Shown: piece by piece, positions 14,864 through 22,730 of the stretch
How positions within the stretch are numbered: the stretch's first letter is position 1
Layout of the letters: every line of letters begins with the position of its first letter
Assembly: GCA_030599445.1 (NCBI GenBank)
Contig: JAUVOA010000003.1
Location: 1 to 23,887 of the forward strand
Length of the DNA: 23,887 nucleotides
DNA from: Atribacterota bacterium
Lineage (GTDB): Bacteria > Atribacterota > Phoenicimicrobiia > Phoenicimicrobiales > Phoenicimicrobiaceae
Direction of reading: 5' to 3'
Program-made: the position numbers and the translations under genes
Notes under the pieces: model-generated
What the model saw: only the letters and a program-made list of their open reading frames with translations
Database searches by the model: none
What the model was told of the DNA's origin: nothing

Positions 14864-17419
14864 ATGAAGGAAGAAGAAAAAGAAGATAATTTAGATAATA
14901 GCAAAGAAGAAAAAGAAGAGCGCAAAGAAGAATTAATAGAAACATCCAGGGATTTACTCACTGATATCGGAGAGGAGATAAAAGAAGCCTATCTCAGTTA
15001 CGCCATGAGCGTAATAGTGGGGCGGGCTTTGCCTGACGTCCGTGATGGGTTAAAACCGGTTCATCGCCGGGTATTATATTCTATGGAAAAAATGGGCAAC
15101 ACGCCAGATAAACCTTATAAAAAATCCGCTCGAATAGTAGGAGACATAATTGGCAAATACCATCCCCATGGCGATATAGCAGTATATGATACAATTGTAA
15201 GAATGGCCCAGGATTTTTCCTTTCGTTATCCTTTGGTTGATGGTCAGGGAAATTTTGGTTCGATAGACGGCGACTCCGCAGCCGCCCAAAGATATACCGA
15301 AATTCGAATGTCAAAGATTGCCCAGGAATTATTAACTGATATAGATAAGGAAACGATTGACTTTGCTCCCAATTATGATAATTCCCTTAAAGAGCCGAGA
15401 GTTTTACCGGCAAAAGTTCCCCAACTTTTACTTAATGGTTCTTCGGGAATTGCCGTAGGAATGGCCACAAATATCCCTCCGCATAATTTAGGAGAAGTAG
15501 TTGATGGAACAGTAATGATAATCGAAAACCCACAAGTTTCCACAAAGGAATTAATGACCGCAATTAAGGGCCCTGATTTTCCCACCGGCGGCATAATTTG
15601 CGGTAGAGCGGGAATAAGGAGCGCCTATGAAACCGGGAAGGGAATCATAAAAATGCAGGCTGCAGTATTTACCGAAGGAGCAGATGGCGGGAAAAACGAA
15701 GGCAAGAAAAATCCCCGCATAGTAATCAAAGAAATACCTTATCAAGTAAACAAAGCAAAGTTAATAGGGGATATTGCCCAGCTGGTTCAGGATAAAAAGA
15801 TTCTTGATATTACCAATTTAAGGGACGAGTCAGACAGAAAGGGGATGCGGATAGTTGTTGAATTAAACAGAAGTGCTAACGTTGATATAGTACTGAACAA
15901 TCTGTATAAGCATACCAAGATGAAAACCTCCTTTGGGATTAATAATTTAGCAATTTCTGAAGGCCGCCCCAAACTCTTTAATTTAAAAGAGATGCTAGTA
16001 TGCTTTTTGGCCCACCGTAAAGAGGTGGTGGAAAGAAGAACCAGATACGAATTAAGAAAAGCCAGAGAAAGAGCCCACATTTTAGAAGGGTTGAAAATTG
16101 CCCTGTCTAATATTGATGAAGTAGTGCAGATTATAAAAAAATCAGATAATGTAAAAACAGCGCACGCCAAGCTGAAAAGCAGGTTTGGATTGAGTGATGT
16201 TCAGGCACAGGCCATTTTAGATATGAGGCTGCAGCGTCTTACATCTTTGGAGACCGAAAAGATCTTGGAAGAATATTTAGAATTAATAAAACGCATTGCC
16301 TATTTGGAAGATATATTACAAAACGAAAAGAAGCTCATGTTGATAATTAGAGACGAGCTGTTGAAGATGAAGGAGAAATACGGTGATGAAAGAAGGACTG
16401 AGATAGTAGAAGACGAAGGAGATTACGAGATTGAAGACTTCATTAGTTTAGAGGACATTGTAATAACCTACACCCGGGACGGATACCTTAAGCGACTTCC
16501 ATTAAGTACTTATAGAAAACAGAGGAGGGGAGGAAAAGGTAAAATTGGAATGACCACTAAATTAGAAGACCTTGTAGACCAGGTGTTTGTTACCACCAAC
16601 CTTCATGATATCTTATTTTTTACCAGCAAAGGGATAGTTTATAGAAGGAGAGCATATCAGATTCCCGAGGGGGGGAGAACTTCCCGGGGGGTTGCAGCAA
16701 TCAATTTGTTAGGCATTGAAAAAGGTGAACACATCACCACTCTTATTCCTATAGAAAGTGATGAATTGGCAGAATCAAAAGAAGAAAATAACGAAAAGTG
16801 TCTGTTCATGGCTACCAAAAAAGGGAAGATAAAAAAAGCTTCTCTTTCTCTTTTTTCCAACTTAAGAAATATCGGAATTATTGCCCTGCGGCTCTTACCC
16901 GATGATGAATTAATCGGAGTAAAGCTTGCCGAGGACAATGAACACGTTATTTTAACTACTAAGCACGGAAAATCTATCCGTTTTTCGGGAGATCCAATAA
17001 GATCCATGGGGAGAATTACCTTTGGGGTGAAAGGTATAATTTTAAAGCCTGAAGATTCTCTTGTAAATATTAGTTTGGTTCCGCCGGATACGGATAAATA
17101 CTTATTGTTAGTCACCGAGAAAGGATATGCCAAAAGAACAGACTTAAAGAAATTTAGGGAATTTAGTAACCGAGGCGGCCAAGGATTAAAGTCTATCGGG
17201 ATTACTGAAGAAAAAGGCTTGGTAGTAGATGTTAAAGTAGTGAGCGAAGAAGACGAACTGGTGTTAATCAGCCAACAGGGGATTGTTATCCGGGTCTCGG
17301 TTAAAGAGATTCGTCATACCGGGAGATACTCGCGGGGAGTTAGGGTAATGAACCTTGCTCCGGAAGATAATGTGGCCAGCGTTGCCCTGGTATCAAGTGA
17401 AAATATTGACCTAAACTAA
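14864..17419 (+). CDS. gyrA: DNA gyrase subunit A
   Basis: The DNA-cleaving subunit of gyrase. The protein has 851 residues from the ATG at 14864, which has GGAG at 14856-14859. A TTG seven codons upstream has no ribosome site. An acidic/lysine-rich extension (about 1-30) precedes the conserved ALPDVRDGLKPVHRR. The catalytic tyrosine is Y144 in AAAQRYTEIRM. The C-terminal domain has the GyrA box QRRGGKG (553-559), which separates it from topoisomerase IV ParC, and repeated beta-pinwheel blades follow. At the position equivalent to E. coli Ser83 the residue is Ile105 (HPHGDIAVYD), while the Asp87 equivalent is kept. Transcription is probably with gyrB. Confidence 0.97.
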   Translation: MKEEEKEDNLDNSKEEKEERKEELIETSRDLLTDIGEEIKEAYLSYAMSVIVGRALPDVRDGLKPVHRRVLYSMEKMGNTPDKPYKKSARIVGDIIGKYHPHGDIAVYDTIVRMAQDFSFRYPLVDGQGNFGSIDGDSAAAQRYTEIRMSKIAQELLTDIDKETIDFAPNYDNSLKEPRVLPAKVPQLLLNGSSGIAVGMATNIPPHNLGEVVDGTVMIIENPQVSTKELMTAIKGPDFPTGGIICGRAGIRSAYETGKGIIKMQAAVFTEGADGGKNEGKKNPRIVIKEIPYQVNKAKLIGDIAQLVQDKKILDITNLRDESDRKGMRIVVELNRSANVDIVLNNLYKHTKMKTSFGINNLAISEGRPKLFNLKEMLVCFLAHRKEVVERRTRYELRKARERAHILEGLKIALSNIDEVVQIIKKSDNVKTAHAKLKSRFGLSDVQAQAILDMRLQRLTSLETEKILEEYLELIKRIAYLEDILQNEKKLMLIIRDELLKMKEKYGDERRTEIVEDEGDYEIEDFISLEDIVITYTRDGYLKRLPLSTYRKQRRGGKGKIGMTTKLEDLVDQVFVTTNLHDILFFTSKGIVYRRRAYQIPEGGRTSRGVAAINLLGIEKGEHITTLIPIESDELAESKEENNEKCLFMATKKGKIKKASLSLFSNLRNIGIIALRLLPDDELIGVKLAEDNEHVILTTKHGKSIRFSGDPIRSMGRITFGVKGIILKPEDSLVNISLVPPDTDKYLLLVTEKGYAKRTDLKKFREFSNRGGQGLKSIGITEEKGLVVDVKVVSEEDELVLISQQGIVIRVSVKEIRHTGRYSRGVRVMNLAPEDNVASVALVSSENIDLN

Positions 17420-17464
17420 ACAAGTTTAGAAAAACAAAAAAAAAGATACCAATCCAGTGAAATT

Positions 17465-17493
17465 TTGACAAAATTAAATTCGAGTGCTAAAAT
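17465..17493 (+). promoter_or_regulatory. Promoter of the hom operon
   Basis: TTGACA (17465-17470), a 17-bp spacer and TAAAAT (17488-17493) preceded by TG one base upstream (extended -10). Transcription would start about 15 bp before the T-box stem I, so the T-box lies at the very 5' end of the RNA. Confidence 0.85.
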
Positions 17494-17515
17494 TATATAA
17501 AATTAATAACAGGCC

Positions 17516-17732
17516 GATGATGGGAAGAGTAGGTTGGAATTTTACTGCAGAATTTTTCGACTGAAGACCATCCCGAAGGCTTAAGATGAATCTTATAAAA
17601 AGAGTAAATCTTACGGGAGAAGACCCTTACAGCTTACAAGAGAGTTCTGAAAATATTTATTTCAGAGAAATAAAGTGGAACCGCGAAAATCTTTCGTCTT
17701 TATATTTAACATATAAGGCGAAAGATTTTTTT
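17516..17732 (+). promoter_or_regulatory. Threonine-specific T-box leader controlling hom
   Basis: A tRNA-sensing leader that lets transcription continue when tRNA-Thr is uncharged. The T-box sequence AAAGTGGAACCGCG is at 17672-17685, with TGGA (17676-17679) to pair with the tRNA acceptor end. The terminator has arms AAATCTTTCG (17687-17696) and CGAAAGATTT (17719-17728), with ATAT pairing further in, and a T-run at 17726-17732. The specifier region follows the GlyQS pattern: lower helix GGGA (17522-17525)/TCCC (17571-17574), 5' loop AGAGTA (17526-17531), 3' loop GAAG-ACC-A (17563-17570). The specifier is therefore ACC, Thr. Stem III is TCTGAAA/TTTCAGA (17646-17666). Stem I above the specifier is only an 8-bp helix (17532-17539/17555-17562) with a 15-base loop. 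Confidence 0.9.
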
Positions 17733-17770
17733 ATATACTAACGACTAATCTGAAAGGTTGGTAGATAATT

Positions 17771-19057
17771 ATGAAAAAAGAGACCATAAACATTGGGATA
17801 TTAGGATTAGGCACAGTAGGTCAGGGTACCCTTAAGATTTTGCAGGAGAATAGAGAGTTTATCGAGCAAAAGATATATCCCAAAAAAATAGTATTAAAGA
17901 AATTAGCAGATAAAGACAAAACCAAAATTCTTCCCGACAAAAAGCTCTATAAAATTTTTACTGATTCTGCCGAAGAAATAATAAATGATCCGGAAATAGA
18001 TATTGTAGTAGAGACCATGGGCGGTTTTGAGCCGGCAAAAAGTTTGATTATACAAGCCCTTGGGTCAGGAAAACACGTAGTTACTGCCAACAAAGAAGTG
18101 ATAACCAAAGCAGGGTATGAAATTTTAGATTTAGCCCGGAAACATAAGGTGCGATTTCTTTTTGAGGCCAGCGTGGCAAGCGGTATCCCTATCATCGGTG
18201 CTTTTACTCACTCCCTTACTTCTTATAAATTGAAGGAGATAATAGGAATTTTAAATGGAACTACCAATTATATCCTCACCAAGATGAGTGAAGAGGGCAA
18301 AGATTACGAAGAAGCTTTAAAAAAGGCTCAGGAGAAGGGATATGCCGAGGCCGATCCCAGCAAAGACATTGATGGGTTTGATTCCTTTAACAAGATATTT
18401 ATTCTTTCTGCTATTGCCTTCAGGGCAAAGATTAATCCGGACAATATCTATTATGAGGGAATAAAAAATATTTCTAAGCTGGATATTGAATATGCCCGAG
18501 AGTTGGGTTATACAGTTAAACTCCTGGCTTTGGCCCGGAATACAGGTACGGATTTAGACATAAGGGTTCATCCGGCATTAATACCCCAAAAGCATACTTT
18601 AGCTAATATTGGTGGCGCCTACAATGGAATTTTGGTTCGGGGAGGGGATTTTGGAGATTTAACCTTTTCTGGTCTGGGGGCCGGGGCTTTGCCTGCGGGA
18701 AGCATGATTGTCAGTGATATAGTAGAGATAATTAAAAATTATGATAATTACCATAACCAGTATAATTGTTTTGAGAAGAAGAAGATCAGAGATTTTAGTC
18801 AAACTTATTCTCCTTATTATTTAAGGATCAGAGTAAAAGATAGACCCGGGGTTTTAGCTGAGATTGCCGGTGTTTTCGCTCGGAAAAAAGTCAGCTTTCT
18901 TTCGGTTATACAGAAGGGAGAGGCCGGAGAAGTAGCAGATATTGTTTTCTTAACCCATCAGGCCAAAGAAGGCAATGTCCAGGAGGCTTTAAAGGAAGTT
19001 GCCAGCTTAGAATGCGTAGAAAAAATATGCAGTGCCATCAGAGTGGTGGAAATTTAA
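17771..19057 (+). CDS. hom: Homoserine dehydrogenase with C-terminal ACT domain
   Basis: Reduces aspartate semialdehyde to homoserine with NAD(P)H, the branch point toward threonine and methionine. The 428 residues comprise the nucleotide-binding domain with GLGTVGQG (12-19), VVTANKEVIT (103-112), the catalytic domain with GILNGTTNYIL (159-169) and the GYAEADPSKDIDGFDSFNK signature (190-208), and a C-terminal ACT domain from about 350 (YLRIRVKDRPGVLAEIAGVF). ACT domains usually mediate feedback inhibition, here presumably by threonine. The ATG follows AAAGG at 17753-17757 with rather long spacing. A family A word CTAACGACTA (17738-17747) lies between the T-box terminator and the ribosome site. 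It heads the hom-thrB-lysC-asd block. Confidence 0.97.
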   Translation: MKKETINIGILGLGTVGQGTLKILQENREFIEQKIYPKKIVLKKLADKDKTKILPDKKLYKIFTDSAEEIINDPEIDIVVETMGGFEPAKSLIIQALGSGKHVVTANKEVITKAGYEILDLARKHKVRFLFEASVASGIPIIGAFTHSLTSYKLKEIIGILNGTTNYILTKMSEEGKDYEEALKKAQEKGYAEADPSKDIDGFDSFNKIFILSAIAFRAKINPDNIYYEGIKNISKLDIEYARELGYTVKLLALARNTGTDLDIRVHPALIPQKHTLANIGGAYNGILVRGGDFGDLTFSGLGAGALPAGSMIVSDIVEIIKNYDNYHNQYNCFEKKKIRDFSQTYSPYYLRIRVKDRPGVLAEIAGVFARKKVSFLSVIQKGEAGEVADIVFLTHQAKEGNVQEALKEVASLECVEKICSAIRVVEI

Positions 19058-19224
19058 CTAGTCGTTAGCAAGACAGTCGTTTCGCCTGTTTATAATGTCA
19101 TTGCGAGTCCTGATTTATCAGGGCGCGGCAATCTCATCTAATAACTAAAAACTAGTTTTGTATTTTGCATTTAATACTAACGACTATTCACTATTCACTA
19201 ACGACTAAATAAGGGAGAAAATCT
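19058..19224. repeat. hom-thrB spacer: inverted family A words around a hairpin
   Basis: TAGTCGTTAG at 19059-19068 and CTAACGACTA at 19177-19186 face each other as inverted repeats. Between them is a hairpin at 19100-19132: outer arms ATTGC/GCAAT, inner arms CCTGAT (19109-19114)/ATCAGG (19117-19122). Its flanks CATTGCGAG and GCAATCTC resemble a widespread class of short intergenic palindromes. No T-run follows, so read-through into thrB is likely. Confidence 0.6.
19177..19207 (+). repeat. Family A repeat abutting the thrB ribosome site
   Basis: CTAACGACTATTCACTATTC then ACTAACGACTA, immediately followed by AATAAGGGAG, the thrB ribosome site. With its upstream flank (AAAAACTAGTTTTGTATTTT from about 19147) it matches the lysC copy at 20374-20404 almost base for base. 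Confidence 0.7.
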
Positions 19225-20139
19225 ATGATAAAAATTCGAGTTCCGGCAACTACCGCCAATTTAGGTCCTGGTTTTGATTGTCTGGGGCTGGCTTTAAAAT
19301 TATATTTAAATCTGGAGATAGAAGAGACAGAAGAGGGTTTTGTTGTTGAATACCAGGGAGAAGGAGCGGAAAAGTTTTCGGCCAAAAAGAAAGAGGATAC
19401 CCTAATCTGGAAATCTATAAACCTGGTTCTAAAAAGAACTCATAAAGATATCTACAAAAAGGGATTAAAGATAAAAGCACTCAATGAAATACCCGTTACC
19501 AGAGGATTAGGCAGTAGTGCATCGGCAATAATAGGGGGAATAGTGGGAGCAGCCAGACTCTATAATATTGATTTAACTAATCAGGAGATCCTTGAGCTGG
19601 CTCTCTCTTTAGAAGGGCATATGGATAATATTGTCCCTGCTCTAATTGGGGGGCTTACCTTAGCTTATAAAACAGGAAAAGAGGAGATAAAGTGGACCAG
19701 GATAGAAACACCGCTTGATTTACGAATTGTGCTGGCGATACCGGAATTCACTTTAAATACAGAAAAGATGAGGAAAGTTTTACCCCAAAAAGTAGCTTTG
19801 CCTGAGGCGATATTTAATTTAAGCAGGTCTGCTCTTTTGGTCAACGCCTTGCAAAATTCAGATTGGGAAGTGTTGGCTGAGGCCATGGAAGACAGACTGC
19901 ATCAGCCCTACAGGACACCCTTTATCCCGGGAATTGAGGATATGTTTTTAAAAATAAAAGAAACGGGCTTAGCGGGTGTTGCCTTAAGCGGTTCCGGACC
20001 GTCGGTAGTTTCCCTAACCAAAGTGGGTTCAGAGGAAGTAATAAGCAAGATAATGAAAGACGCTTTTTTAAACTCGGGGATAACCTGCCGTATCCTGGTA
20101 TTAGAGGCAGATTTAGACGGAACAAAATTAATAGCGTAG
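19225..20139 (+). CDS. thrB: Homoserine kinase, GHMP family
   Basis: Phosphorylates homoserine to O-phosphohomoserine with ATP, the substrate for threonine synthase. The 304 residues are normal length. The GHMP ATP-binding motif is PVTRGLGSSASA (90-101), the N-terminal RVPATTANLGPGFDCLG motif (5-21) is diagnostic of homoserine kinase, and the C-terminal glycine-rich ALSGSGPS is at about 253-260. The ATG has an AGGGAG ribosome site directly downstream of a family A repeat. It lies between hom and lysC on the same strand, and no terminator separates it from hom. thrC is not in the window. Confidence 0.96.
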   Translation: MIKIRVPATTANLGPGFDCLGLALKLYLNLEIEETEEGFVVEYQGEGAEKFSAKKKEDTLIWKSINLVLKRTHKDIYKKGLKIKALNEIPVTRGLGSSASAIIGGIVGAARLYNIDLTNQEILELALSLEGHMDNIVPALIGGLTLAYKTGKEEIKWTRIETPLDLRIVLAIPEFTLNTEKMRKVLPQKVALPEAIFNLSRSALLVNALQNSDWEVLAEAMEDRLHQPYRTPFIPGIEDMFLKIKETGLAGVALSGSGPSVVSLTKVGSEEVISKIMKDAFLNSGITCRILVLEADLDGTKLIA

Positions 20140-20430
20140 AATGTTTAGCGTACAGTGTATAGGAAAATTAGTATATAGTGAAGAGGCCAGAATTCAGTAG
20201 CTAGAATCCAGAATAAATTCTTATCTCGTGAATCGTATCTCGTTTAGGATTAGCTAGTTGGTATTATAGTTAACCAGTTAAAATACAGGTTACAAGTTGC
20301 AGGTTGCGAGCTACAAATTTGGAAAAAGCCTTTATGGTGAACTGAAATCTAAAAACTAATTTTGTATTTAATGCTAACGACTATTCACTATTCACTAACG
20401 ACCGAATTAAGAGGAGAGAATTTTTTACTG
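20140..20430. repeat. thrB-lysC spacer of repeat words
   Basis: No gene. Recognisable modules are TTTAGCGTACAGTGTATAGG (20143-20162), AGAATTCAGTAGCTAGAATC (about 20189-20208), TCTCGTGAATCGTATCTCGT (about 20224-20243), TTAACCAGTTAA (about 20270), GGTTACAAGTTGCAGGTTGC words (about 20288-20307), and the family A copy at 20374-20404. No obvious terminator or consensus promoter is seen, so lysC may be transcribed from the hom promoter. Confidence 0.55.
20374..20404 (+). repeat. Family A repeat upstream of lysC
   Basis: CTAACGACTATTCACTATTC then ACTAACGACCG; 29 of 31 bases equal the thrB copy at 19177-19207. The upstream flank AAAAACTAATTTTGTATTTA also matches. It ends a few bases before the lysC ribosome site GAGGAGA. 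Confidence 0.7.
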
Positions 20431-21663
20431 ATGAATAAAATCATAGTGCAAAAATACGGAGGAAGCTCGGTAGCAGATATTGACCGGGTTAAAAAAGTAG
20501 CCGAAAAAATAGTAGAAAGAGCAAAAGAGGGGAACAGAGTGGTGGTAGTAGTCTCGGCGATGGGGAAGACCACCGATGAATTAATCAAGATGGCTGGTAA
20601 AATTACCTCCTCTCCCAATGAACGAGAATTAGATATGCTAATTTCTACCGGCGAACAGGTTTCTATTGCCTTACTAACTATGGCTATTCACTCCCTGGGT
20701 AGGGAAGCCATTTCTTTTACCGGAATGCAGGCAGGGATTGTTACCAATGCCGTTCATACTAAGGCCAAGGTTACTGCTATAAACCATAAAAAGCTAAAAT
20801 CAGCCTTAGAAAAAGGTAAAATAGTTATCGTAGCCGGTTTCCAGGGTATTGATGCCAATGGTGATATCACTACTTTGGGTAGAGGAGGATCAGATACTAC
20901 TGCTATTGCCCTGGCCGCCCAGCTGGAGGCAGACGGATGTGAAATCTATACCGATGTCGATGGAGTATACACTGCTGATCCCAGAATTGTCCGCACAGCC
21001 CGTCGAATTCCGGTAATTTCCTATGACGAGATGGCCGAGATGGCCAGTTTAGGGGCCAGAGTAATGCACTACAGGGCTATAGATTTAGCCAGAAATTATA
21101 AAGTAAAAATTTTAGTTAAATCGTCTTTTGTTCCGGGAGAAGGTACGCTTATAAAGGAGGTAGACCCGATGTTAGAAAGAGTAATCGTAAGGGGAGTAAC
21201 CCAGGAGATCAATGTAGGTAAAATTGTAGTCCAGGGGGTTCCGGATGTTCCCGGCGTAGCTTATAAATTATTTAAAGCCTTAGCCGAAGAAGAGATAATT
21301 GTAGATATGATTATCCAAAGTTCTCATCGTAACGAGATCAATGATATAGCCTTTACCGTTGCTATAAGTGATTTTAACAAAACTATCAAAATTACCAAGC
21401 GGTTAGCAGAAAAGATCGGGGCTGAAGGAGTAATATCAGAACCGGAGGTAGCCAAAGTTTCCATTGTGGGAGCAGGCATTACCAGCGACCCGGCTATAGC
21501 CGCCAGGATGTTTGGTGCTTTAGCCAAAGAAGGGATAAATATAGATATGATTAGCACTTCCGGAATCAGAATATCCTGTCTGATCAGTGCTTCACGCATA
21601 GAAGATGCGGTAAGGGCAATCCATAAAGAATTTAATTTAGATAAAGCAGGTGAAGAAAAATGA
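20431..21663 (+). CDS. lysC: Aspartate kinase (lysC-type, two ACT domains)
   Basis: Catalyses ATP-dependent phosphorylation of aspartate, the first step toward lysine, threonine, methionine and diaminopimelate. The 410 residues match the Bacillus AK II/Corynebacterium type. Motifs are KYGGSSV (8-14), STGEQVSIALL (72-82), GRGGSDTTA (150-158) and EIYTDVDGVYTADPR (171-185), with two ACT domains in about 262-405. A start 23 codons upstream would translate the family A repeat, so the ATG at 20431 is preferred; GAGGAGA lies at 20411-20417, spacing a little long. An internal ribosome site and ATG at codon 247 predict a separate beta subunit. The stop overlaps the asd start (ATGA). Confidence 0.95.
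   Translation: MNKIIVQKYGGSSVADIDRVKKVAEKIVERAKEGNRVVVVVSAMGKTTDELIKMAGKITSSPNERELDMLISTGEQVSIALLTMAIHSLGREAISFTGMQAGIVTNAVHTKAKVTAINHKKLKSALEKGKIVIVAGFQGIDANGDITTLGRGGSDTTAIALAAQLEADGCEIYTDVDGVYTADPRIVRTARRIPVISYDEMAEMASLGARVMHYRAIDLARNYKVKILVKSSFVPGEGTLIKEVDPMLERVIVRGVTQEINVGKIVVQGVPDVPGVAYKLFKALAEEEIIVDMIIQSSHRNEINDIAFTVAISDFNKTIKITKRLAEKIGAEGVISEPEVAKVSIVGAGITSDPAIAARMFGALAKEGINIDMISTSGIRISCLISASRIEDAVRAIHKEFNLDKAGEEK
21153..21171 (+). promoter_or_regulatory. Internal ribosome site and start inside lysC (predicted beta subunit)
   Basis: AAAGGAGGT (21153-21161) is one of the best Shine-Dalgarno matches in the window. It is followed after 7 bases by an in-frame ATG (21169-21171), Met247 of the kinase. 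The product would be 164 residues, containing just the ACT regulatory part. Bacillus subtilis aspartokinase II and Corynebacterium aspartokinase are known to make such a subunit from an internal start at a similar place. Confidence 0.75.
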
Positions 21664-22661
21664 AAAAATATAATGTAGCTGTCGTAGGAGCTACCGGAGC
21701 GGTAGGAGAAGAGATGAGATTAGTTTTAGAAGAGAGAAAATTTCCGGTGGAAAAATTAAACCTCTTCGCCTCTGGTCGTTCAGCAGGCAGAGTATATAAA
21801 TTTAACGGAGAAAAAATTACAGTCCGGGAGCTAAAGGAAGATTCTTTTCTCGGGATTGATATTGCCCTTTTTTCAGCCGGTGATGAAGTAAGTGCCCGTT
21901 TTGCCCCCCTGGCAGTCCGGCAGGGTACGATAGTGATAGACAATTGTAAATATTTCCGTATGGATCCCAATGTTCCTCTGGTAGTTCCGGAAGTGAATCC
22001 TGATGATTTAAAATGGCACAAGGGGTTAATCGCTAATCCCAACTGTTCTACCATTCAGATGGTGGTGGCTTTAAAACCTGTCTATGATGAAGTGGGGATA
22101 GAAAGAGTTATTGTGGCAACTTATCAGAGCGTTTCCGGAACCGGGAAAGAAGCCATAGAAGAACTAAAAAATCAAGCCTCCTCTATTGCTAAAGGCGAAG
22201 AATTTGAAATCAAAGCTTATCCTTATCAGATAGCTTATAATGCGCTCCCCCATATCGGTTCTTTTGAAGAAAATGGCTATACTTCTGAAGAAATGAAGAT
22301 GTTAGATGAAACCAGAAAAATATTGGGAGATAATAATATCCGAGTAGCTGCTACCACGGTGAGAGTCCCGGTCTATCGGGCTCATTCGGAAGTAATCCAC
22401 ATAGAAACTAAAAAGAAAATTTCTGTGCAAAAGGCCCGAGAAATATTGGGAGCTTTCCCCGGGATTAAAGTAATTGACAATCCGGAAAAATTAGAATATC
22501 CCCTACCTTTATTTGCCGAAGGGACAGATGAAGTCTTTGTAGGCAGAATCAGAGAAGACATCTCTACCGAAAACGGTCTGGTGATGTGGGTGGTATCCGA
22601 TAACCTGCGAAAAGGTGCTGCCCTAAACGCCGTCCAAATCGCCGAACAGCTAATAAAATGA
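21660..22661 (+). CDS. asd: Aspartate-semialdehyde dehydrogenase
   Basis: Reduces aspartyl phosphate to aspartate semialdehyde with NADPH, linking lysC to hom. The 333 residues show the nucleotide-binding motif VVGATGAVGEEM (8-19), the catalytic cysteine C129 in NPNCSTIQ, the QSVSGTGKEA loop (156-165) and the catalytic histidine H242 in RVPVYRAHSEVI. The length is usual. It overlaps lysC by 4 bp, so the two enzymes of consecutive steps are translationally coupled. A strong terminator follows 6 bp after the stop, marking the end of the operon. Confidence 0.97.
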   Translation: MKKYNVAVVGATGAVGEEMRLVLEERKFPVEKLNLFASGRSAGRVYKFNGEKITVRELKEDSFLGIDIALFSAGDEVSARFAPLAVRQGTIVIDNCKYFRMDPNVPLVVPEVNPDDLKWHKGLIANPNCSTIQMVVALKPVYDEVGIERVIVATYQSVSGTGKEAIEELKNQASSIAKGEEFEIKAYPYQIAYNALPHIGSFEENGYTSEEMKMLDETRKILGDNNIRVAATTVRVPVYRAHSEVIHIETKKKISVQKAREILGAFPGIKVIDNPEKLEYPLPLFAEGTDEVFVGRIREDISTENGLVMWVVSDNLRKGAALNAVQIAEQLIK

Positions 22662-22667
22662 CAGAGA

Positions 22668-22708
22668 AAAACCTACCAGAGGACGGTCCTCTGGTAGGTT
22701 TTATTTTT
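22668..22708 (+). terminator. Intrinsic terminator of the hom-asd operon
   Basis: A perfect 16-bp stem with arms AAAACCTACCAGAGGA (22668-22683) and TCCTCTGGTAGGTTTT (22687-22702) around a CGG loop, followed by ATTTTT. A near-copy ends the following gene (23543-23577). Because the stem ends in A and T runs, it could work in both directions. Confidence 0.9.
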
Positions 22709-22730
22709 ATAATATGAATGGAGAGTAACC

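Noticed and set aside
15787..16170. Minus-strand open frame of 127 codons inside gyrA
   Set aside because: It runs antisense to the conserved GyrA core. Long antisense frames are expected from the codon bias of the real gene.
16657..17133. Minus-strand open frame of 158 codons inside gyrA
   Set aside because: A shadow of the GyrA C-terminal domain; there is no ribosome site or family similarity, and gyrA is unambiguous.
19059..19207. Insertion sequence ends formed by inverted TAGTCGTTAG words in the hom-thrB gap
   Set aside because: No transposase gene, no target duplication visible, and the same words occur singly elsewhere.
20362..20430. lysC starting at the ATG at 20362
   Set aside because: The extra 23 codons translate the family A repeat, and the family N terminus begins at 20431 (MNKIIVQKYGGSS).
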